64,000 bases of DNA from Pseudaeromonas sharmana (GTDB lineage Bacteria > Pseudomonadota > Gammaproteobacteria > Enterobacterales > Aeromonadaceae), in the NCBI RefSeq assembly GCF_042649925.1, contig NZ_JBHSAF010000001.1, positions 62,001 to 126,000 of the forward strand. Direction: 5' to 3'. Positions within the stretch are counted from its first letter, which is position 1. Each line of letters starts with the position of its first letter. The position numbers and the translations under genes are program-made. A model generated the notes under the pieces. It searched no databases, had not been told where the DNA came from, and saw only the letters and a list, made by a program, of their open reading frames with translations. Positions 1 through 9,187 of the stretch are shown piece by piece.

Positions 1-30
1 TACGCTAACGCCCAGCAAATCTGAAGAGAA

Positions 31-54
31 AACAGGGGGCATTTGCCCCCTGTT
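31..54 (-). terminator. Hairpin downstream of the two-domain PilZ gene
   Basis: A 10-bp perfect inverted repeat (AACAGGGGGC / GCCCCCTGTT) with a 4-base loop lies 25 bases past the stop codon of the leftward PilZ gene. On the minus strand it is followed by a T-rich run (TTTTCTCTTC), which fits a Rho-independent terminator for that gene. Confidence 0.7.
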
Positions 55-79
55 CACTTCATGAGGTGCCCGAATGGGC

Positions 80-2479
80 TCAGGCTTGATCTACCCGCTT
101 GGACGTCTCGCCAAGCCGGTACAGGGTAGACTCTGTGGTATCAACCAGATCGCAGACGCCGATGACACTCCACAGCGTCTCTTCCAACTGGCGTGCCTTG
201 TGAATCGCGTATTTGGCGACATAATCGAGCTCCGCAGCGATGAAGTCCATATCCGGTCTGCCGGTGCGAGACAGGAATAGACGCACGGAATAGAAGCGGC
301 CACGCTGTAATGCCCGCTGTACGAAGCGTCGCTTTTCATCGCTATTGATAAAGCTCTCCTCCAGCCGGCTTTCATAGATCAGGTTGCCTTGTTGATCGCT
401 CAGCCGGGCGATGAACAGTTCATGCTGTTGCGGTGCATCACTGCGGTTCAATTCGCGCAGCGGGCCCAGCAGCAACTTCTTCAACAGGTCACCCTGGAAC
501 AGCGGGAGCACATTGAACGGTTTCTCGAGACAGGACTCGGTCAGCAGGCGTTGCAGCGGTCGAGGCTTGTCGATCGTGCCGATAGCGCCGAGCCGATTGG
601 GTCGATTCTTGCTCAGATACAAGGGGTGATTGTAGAGGTGATAGGTAAACAGGTTGCGTAATGCTCGAGCCAGACCACTGGCCCTGCGAAGTTCCCGAGC
701 CATCTTCAGCTTGTCCGGGTTACTGTCTATCAGCAACTGGAAAAAGCGCCGGCCAATGTGCAGCTCGGGTTCGCCCTCAATGCACAGGTTGAGCACTGTG
801 TGTGCCTGATTGGTATTCACCACGCGATAGGGGAGCCCCTGCAATCGCATCTCCTTGGTCAAGGATTGCAGTTTCGGCAGGTTCAGCAGCAGCACATCCC
901 CCTTCTGACAGGCGAGCGGCTTCTCCAGCTCCAGTTGCAGCCCGTGGGTCGAAATATCACGCGTCCAGCCCAGAGCCACGTCTGTCGGGCTGTGAACTGC
1001 TACTGCGGTCTTGTGAATGTAACGGCGCTCCTTGCGCAGTTGCACATAGTGCAAGAGTTCCAATTCACATTCGGCGACATCAACCTGGTGGGCGTAGAGT
1101 TGCAGTCGATTGGCCTGATAGTCGCTGAGGGCATCCACCAGATAGTCACGCCGCTGGCCCTCATCGTCGAGGGCGATCAGTTGGCCGACATAGCCGATAT
1201 CATTGAGTTTGTGCTGAACCTGCTCCAGGTAGCCCGGCGGCATCTCTTCTTGATTGATCAAGTTGGCCAGGGCGCCACTGCTGAGTTGCACCGCTTCCAA
1301 TTCGAATTTGAATACTCGCCAGCTTGGGCGCTTGGCTCCGACGGTAAAGAACAGGTTGCGCAGTCCACTCTGCTCCAGCTCTTCGCGGGTGGCCGAGAAA
1401 AAGTAGATATGGCTGCGAATGGTATGGGTGAAGCAGTACAGCCAGCAACACTTGCGGTCACCGGGTTGGGCCAGAAGCTGCTCCATACGTAATGGGTTGA
1501 ACAGCCCGGCCATTTTGTCGTGGTTACGCTCATCGCGCCAGTATTCCAGCACCGGCTGGTTATTCTCGCTCTTGAGCGCAAACCGCAGCTGGGGAGTGGG
1601 GTCCGCACTGAAAAACAGTGGCAGGCCCGTCATGCGCGGCAGGTAATACTGTTCATACCCCTTGGCTTCGATAGCGCTGAGCAGATGTTCAATTCCGACG
1701 CGATAACGCAGTTTGTTGTTATCGATAAAGGTGCCCAGGTAGTGGTCGAGTTCCGTGTCCGGCTCGGCGCGCAGCAACTTCAACCAGAAACGACCATCGC
1801 GTGCCTCTTCTCCCAGGATTTGATACAGCACGGGGCGCTCAATCACGGGCGCCGGGGACTCCTTGCTCAACCCGGTGAACAGAACTTGACACAAATCGCC
1901 GGTCTCAAACGGGATCGGACTGCTCAGCAGTATGCGAACGCCGCCACAGGAGAGATCCGACGTCTTGGCGCTGATGGCCGGGCGGTTATCAATGATCAGC
2001 TGAATGGGGGAGCTATAGTGCATCCGCTCCTCGCGCCGGTAGTGATAACTGGCGAAGGGGATGGCATCGACCTCGAAACGATAGCGATCATGAGCGGGAT
2101 CGGCGCTGTTGCGGCTCTCCTGTTGCAAGCGTTGCTTCTGGGCCTCCATGACGGTTTCATAAACACCCAGCGTATATTTGCCATGGTACGTTTTCAGGGC
2201 CTGCTCGAAGACTTCGATGTCGTCGGGGGTCATGAAGTGCTGTACCCCTTTATACACATAGGGGATGGCATTACGGCGTGCGCGCAAGTCGATGCTGCGA
2301 ATGCTGGGAGAAGACTTGCGCTTGAGCTCCATCTTCAGCAGAAAACGGGTATTGTTGTTTTCATCATGAGTCATCCGACTGAATATCTCGTCGAAATCGG
2401 GCTCACTGATGAGAGGGAGCAACTGTTCAAGCAGAGGATGGGGCTTCTCTGTCTCCATAACCTGATAGTTCCGTTCCAT
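80..2479 (-). CDS. Large protein with two PilZ (c-di-GMP-binding) domains
   Basis: This 799-residue protein carries two copies of the PilZ signature. The first is RREER at residues 148-152 with DLSCGG at 175-180. The second is RKERR at 482-486 with DISTHG at 508-513. In PilZ proteins the arginines and the D/N-x-S-x-x-G motif hold cyclic di-GMP, so both domains look binding-competent. No signal peptide or membrane segment is seen, so it is probably a cytoplasmic effector. The regions between the domains (200-470) and after 600 match nothing I recognise. It is divergent from radA with only 72 bases between the start codons. A second, small PilZ gene lies beyond radA, and a third at 32.8 kb. The output of the protein (motility, biofilm, other) cannot be read from the sequence. 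Confidence 0.85.
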   Translation of the reverse strand: MERNYQVMETEKPHPLLEQLLPLISEPDFDEIFSRMTHDENNNTRFLLKMELKRKSSPSIRSIDLRARRNAIPYVYKGVQHFMTPDDIEVFEQALKTYHGKYTLGVYETVMEAQKQRLQQESRNSADPAHDRYRFEVDAIPFASYHYRREERMHYSSPIQLIIDNRPAISAKTSDLSCGGVRILLSSPIPFETGDLCQVLFTGLSKESPAPVIERPVLYQILGEEARDGRFWLKLLRAEPDTELDHYLGTFIDNNKLRYRVGIEHLLSAIEAKGYEQYYLPRMTGLPLFFSADPTPQLRFALKSENNQPVLEYWRDERNHDKMAGLFNPLRMEQLLAQPGDRKCCWLYCFTHTIRSHIYFFSATREELEQSGLRNLFFTVGAKRPSWRVFKFELEAVQLSSGALANLINQEEMPPGYLEQVQHKLNDIGYVGQLIALDDEGQRRDYLVDALSDYQANRLQLYAHQVDVAECELELLHYVQLRKERRYIHKTAVAVHSPTDVALGWTRDISTHGLQLELEKPLACQKGDVLLLNLPKLQSLTKEMRLQGLPYRVVNTNQAHTVLNLCIEGEPELHIGRRFFQLLIDSNPDKLKMARELRRASGLARALRNLFTYHLYNHPLYLSKNRPNRLGAIGTIDKPRPLQRLLTESCLEKPFNVLPLFQGDLLKKLLLGPLRELNRSDAPQQHELFIARLSDQQGNLIYESRLEESFINSDEKRRFVQRALQRGRFYSVRLFLSRTGRPDMDFIAAELDYVAKYAIHKARQLEETLWSVIGVCDLVDTTESTLYRLGETSKRVDQA

Positions 2480-2551
2480 CGTTTACTCAGGGTGGGCTGA
2501 ATCTAGTTTACTATATCGGTCATGTCTTTGTTTTCTTGATGAGTTTGTGCG

Positions 2552-3916
2552 ATGGCTAAGAGTAAAGTCGCGTTTGTCTGCAATGAATGTGGTGCCGAGT
2601 TCCCGCGGTGGCAAGGGCAGTGCAGCGAGTGTCATGAATGGAACACGATTTCAGAGATTAGATTGGCTCCCGCCGCGGCCAAGGGAAGTAGCCGGCTCAG
2701 CGGATATGCCGGTGAGGTGAGTGCCAAGGTTCAAACCCTTTCGGATGTCTCGCTGGCTGAAATTCCGCGTATTGGCTCCGGCTTCAAGGAGCTCGACCGG
2801 GTGCTGGGCGGCGGGATCGTCCCCGGTTCCGCAACGCTAATCGGCGGTCATCCCGGTGCTGGCAAGAGTACTTTGCTATTGCAGACCATGTGTCTGCTGG
2901 CCGAGAAGATGAAGGTACTCTATGTCACCGGCGAAGAGTCGCTGCAGCAAGTGGCAATGCGTGCCAACCGGCTCCATCTGCCAAATGATAAGTTGCGGAT
3001 TGTCTCCGAAACCAGTGTCGAACAGATATGCCACCTGGCGCAGCAAGAAAAACCCGCGGTGATGGTCATCGATTCGATTCAGGTGATGCACGTGGCCGAG
3101 GTGAGTTCCGCGCCAGGCTCGGTGTCCCAGGTGCGGGAGGGGGCGGCCCAACTGACACGCTTTGCCAAGCAGAATCAGGTTGCGATCCTGATGGTTGGGC
3201 ATGTCACCAAGGATGGCACCCTGGCCGGTCCCAAGGTATTGGAACACTGTGTCGACTGTTCGTTGTTATTGGAGGGCGATGGCGATTCCCGTTATCGCAC
3301 GCTGCGTTGCCAGAAGAACCGTTTTGGTGCCGTCAATGAACTGGGGGTGTTTGCGATGACGGCACAGGGCATGCGTGAGGTCAGTAATCCTTCAGCCATT
3401 TTCCTGAATCGGGGCGAGGCGGACAGCCCGGGCTCTGTTGTCATGGCGATATGGGAAGGGACGCGACCATTGCTCGTCGAATTGCAGGCGCTGGTCGATT
3501 ATTCCCAGTTGAATAATCCGCGTCGTCTGGCGGTCGGTGCCGAGCACAACCGGCTGGCGATGTTGCTGGCCGTGATGCACCGCCATGGTGGTGTGCAGAT
3601 GGCGGATCAGGATGTGTTCGTCAATGTGGTGGGCGGGGTGAAGGTGGAGGAAACCAGTGCTGATCTGCCGCTGATATTGGCGATGGTGTCGAGCTTCCGG
3701 GATCGCCCTTTGCCAAGAGATCTGATCACGTTCGGTGAAGTCGGCCTGTCGGGGGAGATTCGCCCTGTCCCTTCAGGTCAGGAACGGCTGCAAGAGGCCA
3801 GCAAGCATGGTTTCAAGCGAGCGATTGTGCCGAAAGGAAACCTGCCTAAAACCGCGATTGCCGGCATGGAGGTCGTGGGTGTGACAACCTTAAGTGAGGC
3901 GCTGGAACTGCTATAG
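2552..3916 (+). CDS. radA: DNA repair protein RadA
   Basis: RadA is a RecA-like ATPase that drives branch migration of recombination intermediates. The 454 residues show the expected order: an N-terminal four-cysteine zinc finger (CNECG at 10-14 and CSEC at 24-27), a Walker A motif GGHPGAGKST at 98-107, a Walker B motif VMVIDS at 170-175, the RadA-specific KNRFG motif at 255-259, and a C-terminal Lon-protease-like domain. Length is close to the E. coli protein (460). It stands alone, divergent from the large PilZ gene and convergent with the small one. A GC-rich hairpin follows its stop codon. Confidence 0.97.
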   Translation: MAKSKVAFVCNECGAEFPRWQGQCSECHEWNTISEIRLAPAAAKGSSRLSGYAGEVSAKVQTLSDVSLAEIPRIGSGFKELDRVLGGGIVPGSATLIGGHPGAGKSTLLLQTMCLLAEKMKVLYVTGEESLQQVAMRANRLHLPNDKLRIVSETSVEQICHLAQQEKPAVMVIDSIQVMHVAEVSSAPGSVSQVREGAAQLTRFAKQNQVAILMVGHVTKDGTLAGPKVLEHCVDCSLLLEGDGDSRYRTLRCQKNRFGAVNELGVFAMTAQGMREVSNPSAIFLNRGEADSPGSVVMAIWEGTRPLLVELQALVDYSQLNNPRRLAVGAEHNRLAMLLAVMHRHGGVQMADQDVFVNVVGGVKVEETSADLPLILAMVSSFRDRPLPRDLITFGEVGLSGEIRPVPSGQERLQEASKHGFKRAIVPKGNLPKTAIAGMEVVGVTTLSEALELL

Positions 3917-3923
3917 CTGTTCA

Positions 3924-3941
3924 GGCCCGCCGCGGCGGGCC
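3924..3941. terminator. GC-rich hairpin between convergent radA and small PilZ gene
   Basis: An 8-bp perfect stem (GGCCCGCC / GGCGGGCC) with a 2-base spacer lies 8 bases after radA and 6 bases after the end of the leftward gene. There is no clear T-run on either side, so it is a weaker terminator candidate that could serve both genes. Confidence 0.45.
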
Positions 3942-3946
3942 CGAGA

Positions 3947-4336
3947 TTACTTATGGTTCGCCTGTTCGTGCTCTATGTGTTCATCGAGCAGGTGCGCCAA
4001 TTCACGTTGCAGCATATCGGCATTGCCGACATTCAGCTCAATCAAACGCTTCAAATGCGAGGCGCTGTCGATGTCGATGTGGTGACAGTACAGGCCCAGG
4101 CGTTGTTTTCCAACATGACTGGGTTCTACTTCCATGCGGATTTCGACATCGGAGCCGCCGAGTGCAAAGCTCAGCTCGAAACGTCCTTGAGCATCCTCTG
4201 GCCACGCACTGGGTTCTTCGACCAGCGCCCCCTGCAGAGAGAGATCCAGCAGGCGGGTTGGCCAGCAACGATCTTCCTGACACAGCTGCGCTGGCGTGGA
4301 AAAGATGACACGGAAAAAGCGTCGACGGTCTATCAT
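3947..4336 (-). CDS. Small single-domain PilZ protein
   Basis: A 129-residue protein made of little more than one PilZ domain. RRRFFR at residues 4-9 and DLSLQG at about 31-36 match the c-di-GMP-binding arginine motif and the D-x-S-x-x-G motif. It has no signal peptide. The remaining C-terminal part ends in a His/Glu-rich helix. It lies convergent to radA and upstream (in sequence) of rsd, with about 95 bases between it and the end of rsd. A role as a stand-alone adaptor that passes a c-di-GMP signal to a partner is inference from the family. Confidence 0.8.
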   Translation of the reverse strand: MIDRRRFFRVIFSTPAQLCQEDRCWPTRLLDLSLQGALVEEPSAWPEDAQGRFELSFALGGSDVEIRMEVEPSHVGKQRLGLYCHHIDIDSASHLKRLIELNVGNADMLQRELAHLLDEHIEHEQANHK

Positions 4337-4431
4337 GGTCTATCTCCTGAATGCGATGCCTTTAGTTTAGGCACAGCTCGCACGGGCGGTAACCCTTGAC
4401 ATCGAAAACTGTGCGCAAACCATGGCCTGTT

Positions 4432-4908
4432 TCAGGCCGCCACTATGTCATCAATGATATGCAGCGCCTTTACCAGTCTATCCTCCAGCCGGAAGCGCTC
4501 CTCGAGAATCGGCCCTAACTGGTTGAGATCGTCATCCAGCGTCATCAGTTTGTCATCATCGAGTTCATCCTGACCATAGGTGTCATTGAAGCGCAATGCG
4601 AGCTCAGTGGTGGCCTCGATGCGTGGCAATATGCGGTTGACGATGGACAGTCGTCGCCCACTGGCTTTCTCAATGGCACTGATGACGGTGTGATAGATTT
4701 CGAAGTGACCGGCTGAGATGTAGTCCACTAACTGGTTGCAGAAGTCCTGAACTGCATGGCAGGAGGGGAGACACTTCTTGCGGCTGCCTTTGGCATCGAC
4801 CAAGCTGACAAATTGCACCAGCAGGGCATGTCTGGCGTCCAACAGGGCATCGATGGATGCATGTTTACCGCCCAGAATCTGACGGGTCTTGTCGAGTCGA
4901 GTAAGCAT
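4432..4908 (-). CDS. rsd: Regulator of sigma D (Rsd/AlgQ family)
   Basis: Rsd binds the housekeeping sigma-70 factor and reduces its access to core RNA polymerase as cells enter stationary phase. The sequence has the family pattern HALLVQFVSLV, CNQLVDYISAGHFEIY and a C-terminal acidic helix. I chose the second in-frame ATG (4908), which starts MLTRLDK. It has a good GGGGAGAG ribosome-binding site 6 bases upstream, whereas the first ATG (4923) overlaps that site. The result, 158 residues, equals the E. coli length. The gene is divergent from hemE. In E. coli nudC lies between rsd and hemE, and here it is absent. Confidence 0.9.
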   Translation of the reverse strand: MLTRLDKTRQILGGKHASIDALLDARHALLVQFVSLVDAKGSRKKCLPSCHAVQDFCNQLVDYISAGHFEIYHTVISAIEKASGRRLSIVNRILPRIEATTELALRFNDTYGQDELDDDKLMTLDDDLNQLGPILEERFRLEDRLVKALHIIDDIVAA

Positions 4909-5102
4909 GAGGGCTCTCCCCATTCATGTAACGTTTTTGTTACCTCCATTAGAGGGAATTCGCGCTCGGCTGGTCAAGAGGATTGGGATGATTCTTTGCG
5001 CTCTGTTAACTCCCGCATGCTTTACCGGGTTTTTACGATCACTGACCTGATGTTGAACGAGTGTTACAATCTGCGTTCAATGTTGAACATTCAGGCTCCG
5101 TC

Positions 5103-6167
5103 ATGTCCGAATTGAAGAACGATCGCTATCTGCGTGCTTTGCTGCGTCAACCCGTCGATGCCACTCCGGTCTGGATGATGCGTCAGGCTGGGCGTTATCT
5201 CCCCGAGTACCGTGAGCTCCGTGCCCAGGCCGGTGACTTTATGTCGTTGTGCCGTAACCCGGAGCTGGCCTGCGAGGTGACATTGCAACCCCTGCGTCGC
5301 TATGCACTCGATGCGGCTATCCTGTTTTCAGATATCCTGACCATTCCGGATGCGATGGGGTTGGGATTGAGCTTTGGCGCCGGAGAAGGCCCCAAATTCG
5401 CCAGGCCGGTTCACTCCATGCGTGCCGTGCAGGCGTTACCGGTACCGGATCCGGAGGATGAATTGCGCTATGTGATGGATGCGGTGCGGGTGATCCGCCG
5501 CGAGTTGCAGGGCAGCGTGCCGCTGATTGGTTTCTCCGGCAGTCCCTGGACCCTGGCGACCTATATGGTTGAAGGGGGAAGCTCGAAGACCTTCTCGCGG
5601 ATTAAACAGATGATGTTCAGCGAGCCGGCTACATTACATGCGTTGCTGGACAAGCTGACCGAGAGTGTCATTGGCTATCTGAATGCGCAAATCCGGGCCG
5701 GGGCACAATCAGTGATGATCTTTGATACTTGGGGCGGTGTCTTGTCTTCCCCCTGTTATCATGCCTTCTCGCTGGCTTATATGGCTAAGATAGTGGCGGG
5801 GTTGATTCGGGAACAGGATGGGCGACGGGTGCCGGTAACGCTGTTCACCAAGAATGGTGGTCAATGGCTCGAGTCGATCGCGGAGACGGGCTGTGATGCG
5901 ATTGGTCTCGACTGGACTGTCGACATGGCCGAGGCACGGCGTCGGGTCGGCGGACGGGTGGCCTTGCAAGGGAACATGGATCCCGCGATGTTATATGCGC
6001 CGGCTGCGGCCATTGAAGATGAAGTGGCCAGAATACTCGATGGTTTTGGTGCCGGCAGTGGACATGTTTTCAATCTGGGACATGGTATTGCCCAAGATGT
6101 GGAACCCTCCCGGCCTCAGGTGTTTGTCGACGCCGTGCATCGCTTGTCCCGGCGCTATCACCAGTGA
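5103..6167 (+). CDS. hemE: Uroporphyrinogen decarboxylase
   Basis: HemE removes four carboxyl groups from uroporphyrinogen III to make coproporphyrinogen III in haem synthesis. The N-terminus MSELKNDRYLRALLRQPVD and the motif WMMRQAGRYLPEYR are near-identical to E. coli HemE, and the substrate-binding FSDILT segment is present. I set the start at 5103 because this gives 354 residues, the E. coli length. An in-frame ATG at 5061 would add 14 residues that have no counterpart. The gene is followed by a strong bidirectional terminator shared with mepM. Confidence 0.97.
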   Translation: MSELKNDRYLRALLRQPVDATPVWMMRQAGRYLPEYRELRAQAGDFMSLCRNPELACEVTLQPLRRYALDAAILFSDILTIPDAMGLGLSFGAGEGPKFARPVHSMRAVQALPVPDPEDELRYVMDAVRVIRRELQGSVPLIGFSGSPWTLATYMVEGGSSKTFSRIKQMMFSEPATLHALLDKLTESVIGYLNAQIRAGAQSVMIFDTWGGVLSSPCYHAFSLAYMAKIVAGLIREQDGRRVPVTLFTKNGGQWLESIAETGCDAIGLDWTVDMAEARRRVGGRVALQGNMDPAMLYAPAAAIEDEVARILDGFGAGSGHVFNLGHGIAQDVEPSRPQVFVDAVHRLSRRYHQ

Positions 6168-6193
6168 GGTTGCGAGTGCGCAGTTAAATAAAA

Positions 6194-6219
6194 GGGCCGA
6201 CATGATGTCGGCCCTTTTT
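6194..6219. terminator. Bidirectional terminator between hemE and mepM
   Basis: A 9-bp stem (GGGCCGACA / TGTCGGCCC) with a 3-base loop is flanked by A-residues on the left and five T-residues on the right. It therefore works as a Rho-independent terminator for rightward hemE and leftward mepM. Confidence 0.9.
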
Positions 6220-6234
6220 GATGCGGCGGATTTC

Positions 6235-7704
6235 TCAACCAGCCTGATTCATCAGTCGCTTGTACTCGCGCACCTTGGCCAGGAATTGGCGCTTGGCCTT
6301 GCCGCCCATGCCTTCGTTCATTGGCAGGTCGACACGCATCGCATTCACCGGACGGTTATTGATGCGGAACTCATAGTGCAAGTGCGGGCCAGTAGAGCGG
6401 CCGGTATTACCGGACAGACCGATTTTTTGGCCTTGCTTGATCTTTTGTCCCGGTTTGACCAGCAACTTGCTCATGTGCATGTAGACAGTGGTGTATTTGC
6501 CGCCGTGGCGAATAACGACATAGCGTCCCATGTCTCGGTGGCTGGTGGCTTTGACAATGACACCATCACCTGTTGCCAACACTGGCGTTCCGACACGCAC
6601 CGAGAAGTCGGTTCCGTTGTGCGGTTGTACGCGGCCGGTGACCGGGTTGCGGCGGTTCGGACTGAAACCGGAGCTGACACGACGCTGACTCGGTATCGGA
6701 TAACGCATGAAGGTACCGCCACCGGAAAAATTACTGGCCGACTCATCGTAGAACTGGCCATCGGCATTACGGTAAGCGCTGATATCGCGTCCACTGATGG
6801 TGAATGTCACAGCGAGGATTTTGGCATCATCATTGTGCGGCTTGTCGAACAACACCCGGAAACCATCACCCTTGTGCAGATCCCGGCGGAAGTCGATGCG
6901 TCCGCGGAACATATTGGCGATGCGGTGAATCTGATTGTTGCTGAGCCCCGAGTTACGGGCACTGACAACAAAGGCGCCCGCAATCTTACCCTTGATCACG
7001 CGGCTAGGTTTGGCCACTGGCTTCTTGGTGGTCTCTTTCTCCGCGGCATTAACCGCCTTGGCCGGAGTTGCTGTGCTGGCTACCTGAACTGGCTTGGATA
7101 CGGTATCGGAGCTGTCATCATCGGATGACTGCTGTACATTGCCGTCGATTTTCGACACATAGGTGTCTCCTTGACGCGCAAACAGCACGCGGCGATCACC
7201 ATCCAGCGGAATGGCAAGTTGTTGCAGTACGTTGTTCTGATCGATCAAGAACGAGAGTTTCTGATTGATCTTGAGACGAATCAGCGAATTCTGGATATCG
7301 ACTTCCAGCAATTTATGCAGCGTCTTGGCTGGCAGGTTCAATGTATTGAAGATAACGGACAGGTTGTCGTCGCCTTTGACTTGATAGTCAAGCCACTGTG
7401 GCTCCGGGGCCGTGTCATCATCCAAACCGTCTACCAGATTGGCTTCATTCCCCAGAAGCTCATGATCAGGTACGGTTACATATTCGGTATCCGCCGCCGG
7501 AATATCGGCGAGAGCGGCGTCAGCGGAGAGGTCTTCGCTATTGACGCTAATCGGATTGTTGGCCAGCAGTTCAGTCGGAGAGGGAAGAAGGGTCACGCTG
7601 GCGACAGAGAAACCTGCCAACATCAAGATGGCATACAGGTGCTGTCTGGGAATTGGCGGCTCCCACTCAGTGATTTTGCTCAGCGGAGCTAAAAATCGGT
7701 TCAT
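6235..7704 (-). CDS. mepM: Murein DD-endopeptidase MepM-like, M23 family
   Basis: M23 zinc peptidases of this type cut D-Ala-mDAP cross-links in peptidoglycan so that new strands can be inserted. The 489-residue protein has a membrane anchor at residues 22-41, a LysM/OapA-like segment at about 105-165, a low-complexity Ser/Asp/Lys-rich linker at 190-235, and the M23 domain with HNGTD (H362, D366) and HLHYE (H441, H443) as zinc and catalytic residues. The segments KGKIAGAFVVSARNSGL and LSGNTGRSTGPHLHYE closely follow E. coli MepM (440 residues); the extra length is in the linker. In many relatives mepM sits beside znuA, but here the upstream neighbour is an unrelated dehydrogenase. Confidence 0.9.
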   Translation of the reverse strand: MNRFLAPLSKITEWEPPIPRQHLYAILMLAGFSVASVTLLPSPTELLANNPISVNSEDLSADAALADIPAADTEYVTVPDHELLGNEANLVDGLDDDTAPEPQWLDYQVKGDDNLSVIFNTLNLPAKTLHKLLEVDIQNSLIRLKINQKLSFLIDQNNVLQQLAIPLDGDRRVLFARQGDTYVSKIDGNVQQSSDDDSSDTVSKPVQVASTATPAKAVNAAEKETTKKPVAKPSRVIKGKIAGAFVVSARNSGLSNNQIHRIANMFRGRIDFRRDLHKGDGFRVLFDKPHNDDAKILAVTFTISGRDISAYRNADGQFYDESASNFSGGGTFMRYPIPSQRRVSSGFSPNRRNPVTGRVQPHNGTDFSVRVGTPVLATGDGVIVKATSHRDMGRYVVIRHGGKYTTVYMHMSKLLVKPGQKIKQGQKIGLSGNTGRSTGPHLHYEFRINNRPVNAMRVDLPMNEGMGGKAKRQFLAKVREYKRLMNQAG

Positions 7705-8125
7705 CCTGTGTTCCTGTTGTTGGATCTATTAATAGCGATAATCGCGGTTTTATATCATTACATCGAGCCACGACGAAGCTAACGCTCTATATGGCATCAT
7801 CAAAACCGGAGTTGTATCACGGATAGTGGGCACTCACCAAGGTTTTTGCCGTTGTCACTACGCTCTGCGCAGTTGCATGCTGTTTTTTTCATCAATCGCA
7901 GCACAGCCTTCCATGGTTCGGGCGTATCTATCCTGAGCGCGTGATCTGTGCATGATCTGGCTGATCAGTGCGAGCAAAAAATGTGCCTGATAATTTACTT
8001 CGTTGCGCAACACACATTATGTGATCAAGGCGATATTTTTGGGCGGCCAATCCGGTTTGGTATGAACCAAGGCGGGGCAGATCTCTGCTGACGTGGGCCA
8101 GCATGAGGCATGCTGGCCTTGATGA
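7705..8125. other. 421-base intergenic region upstream of mepM
   Basis: This holds the mepM 5' region and the space after the leftward dehydrogenase gene. I see a perfect 9-bp inverted repeat at 8096-8118 (GGCCAGCAT / ATGCTGGCC) that lacks a T-run and may end the dehydrogenase transcript. No convincing coding sequence, tRNA or known regulatory motif was found. Confidence 0.5.
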
Positions 8126-9064
8126 CTAATATCCGGCAGAGAAATCGACCAGGTATTCCAGCGGCTCGCCTTGCTGGTAGCGGAGGTAGTTGCGCGCAAA
8201 AATTCGCACCACCTGGGCAGGAAGACTCCAAGCTGCATTGTGTGGTGTGATCAGGACGTTGGGGAGAGTCCACAACGGATGGTGACGTGGCAGCGGTTCT
8301 TCTTCAAATACGTCCAGGACGGCCGCGCCGGGGTGCCCTTGTTTGAGCGCCTGATACAGTTCGTCCGTGGCGATTAAATCGCCTCTTCCTACGTTGAAGA
8401 ACAGACTGTCTGCGCGACATAACCCAAGCAGGCTGGCGTTCAGCAAATGGTGTGTTTCACGTGTCGACGGTAAAACCGAGACCACGACATCGGCTTCCGG
8501 CAACAGCCGGGGAAGCGCGGAGAGTTGATAGGTGTCATCAAAGCCGTTCACTTCACGACCACTGCGATTCACACCGGTCACCTGCATACCGAAATGATGC
8601 CCGGTTGTGGCCAGGTACTGGCCGATGCTGCCGGTGCCCAGGATCAGCAGTCTTCGTCCTGCTAGCGGTTGATAGGGGTGGGGCGCCCATAGATGTTGTT
8701 GCTGTTGCTGGCGGTAAAGCGGCAAATGCCGGCTCATGCTGAGCAGATGGCCGAAGACATACTCGCTCATCAGTGGGCCAAAGATACCCCGTACATTGGT
8801 CAGCATGTAGTCTTGCCGAAATTCCGGTGTCATCAGGGCATCAATCCCGGCATAAGTCGATTGGGCCCAACGCAATTTTCTGGCATGGGGCAGCGCCTGA
8901 GCAATCAGCGCGGGTTCCCCTAGCAGGATTTCAGCTTCGGCGGCTTGAGCTGCGATGGCTTCTGGGGTCTCGGCGGTGCGGATCAGCAAGTCATCCAGGC
9001 CGGCTTGTTGCAGCAGTTGCTGGTAGCTGACGTTATCGCGGCTGAGCAGTAGTAATGTTGGCAT
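8126..9064 (-). CDS. D-2-hydroxyacid dehydrogenase (GhrA-like glyoxylate/hydroxypyruvate reductase family)
   Basis: Members of this NAD(P)-dependent family reduce 2-keto acids such as glyoxylate and hydroxypyruvate. The cofactor-binding loop GTGSIGQ lies at about residues 142-148. The catalytic arginine, glutamate and histidine are in NVGRGDLI, FEEEPLP and PHNAAW. I set the start at 9064 (MPTLLLLSRDN). It is preceded by an AGGGAGAA ribosome-binding site, and the 17 residues ahead of it in the longer frame look unrelated to the family. This gives 312 residues. It is divergent from yjaG. The exact substrate cannot be told from sequence. Confidence 0.85.
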   Translation of the reverse strand: MPTLLLLSRDNVSYQQLLQQAGLDDLLIRTAETPEAIAAQAAEAEILLGEPALIAQALPHARKLRWAQSTYAGIDALMTPEFRQDYMLTNVRGIFGPLMSEYVFGHLLSMSRHLPLYRQQQQQHLWAPHPYQPLAGRRLLILGTGSIGQYLATTGHHFGMQVTGVNRSGREVNGFDDTYQLSALPRLLPEADVVVSVLPSTRETHHLLNASLLGLCRADSLFFNVGRGDLIATDELYQALKQGHPGAAVLDVFEEEPLPRHHPLWTLPNVLITPHNAAWSLPAQVVRIFARNYLRYQQGEPLEYLVDFSAGY

Positions 9065-9187
9065 GAGCGACGTTCTCCCTGTGCTGAAGGCATGCTTACT
9101 CTTATCAGAATGCACTTATCTTCCCAAAGATGCATTGCATCCGATGTGCGCATACAATACTGCGCAGAATATATGAGGAGATGCAGA

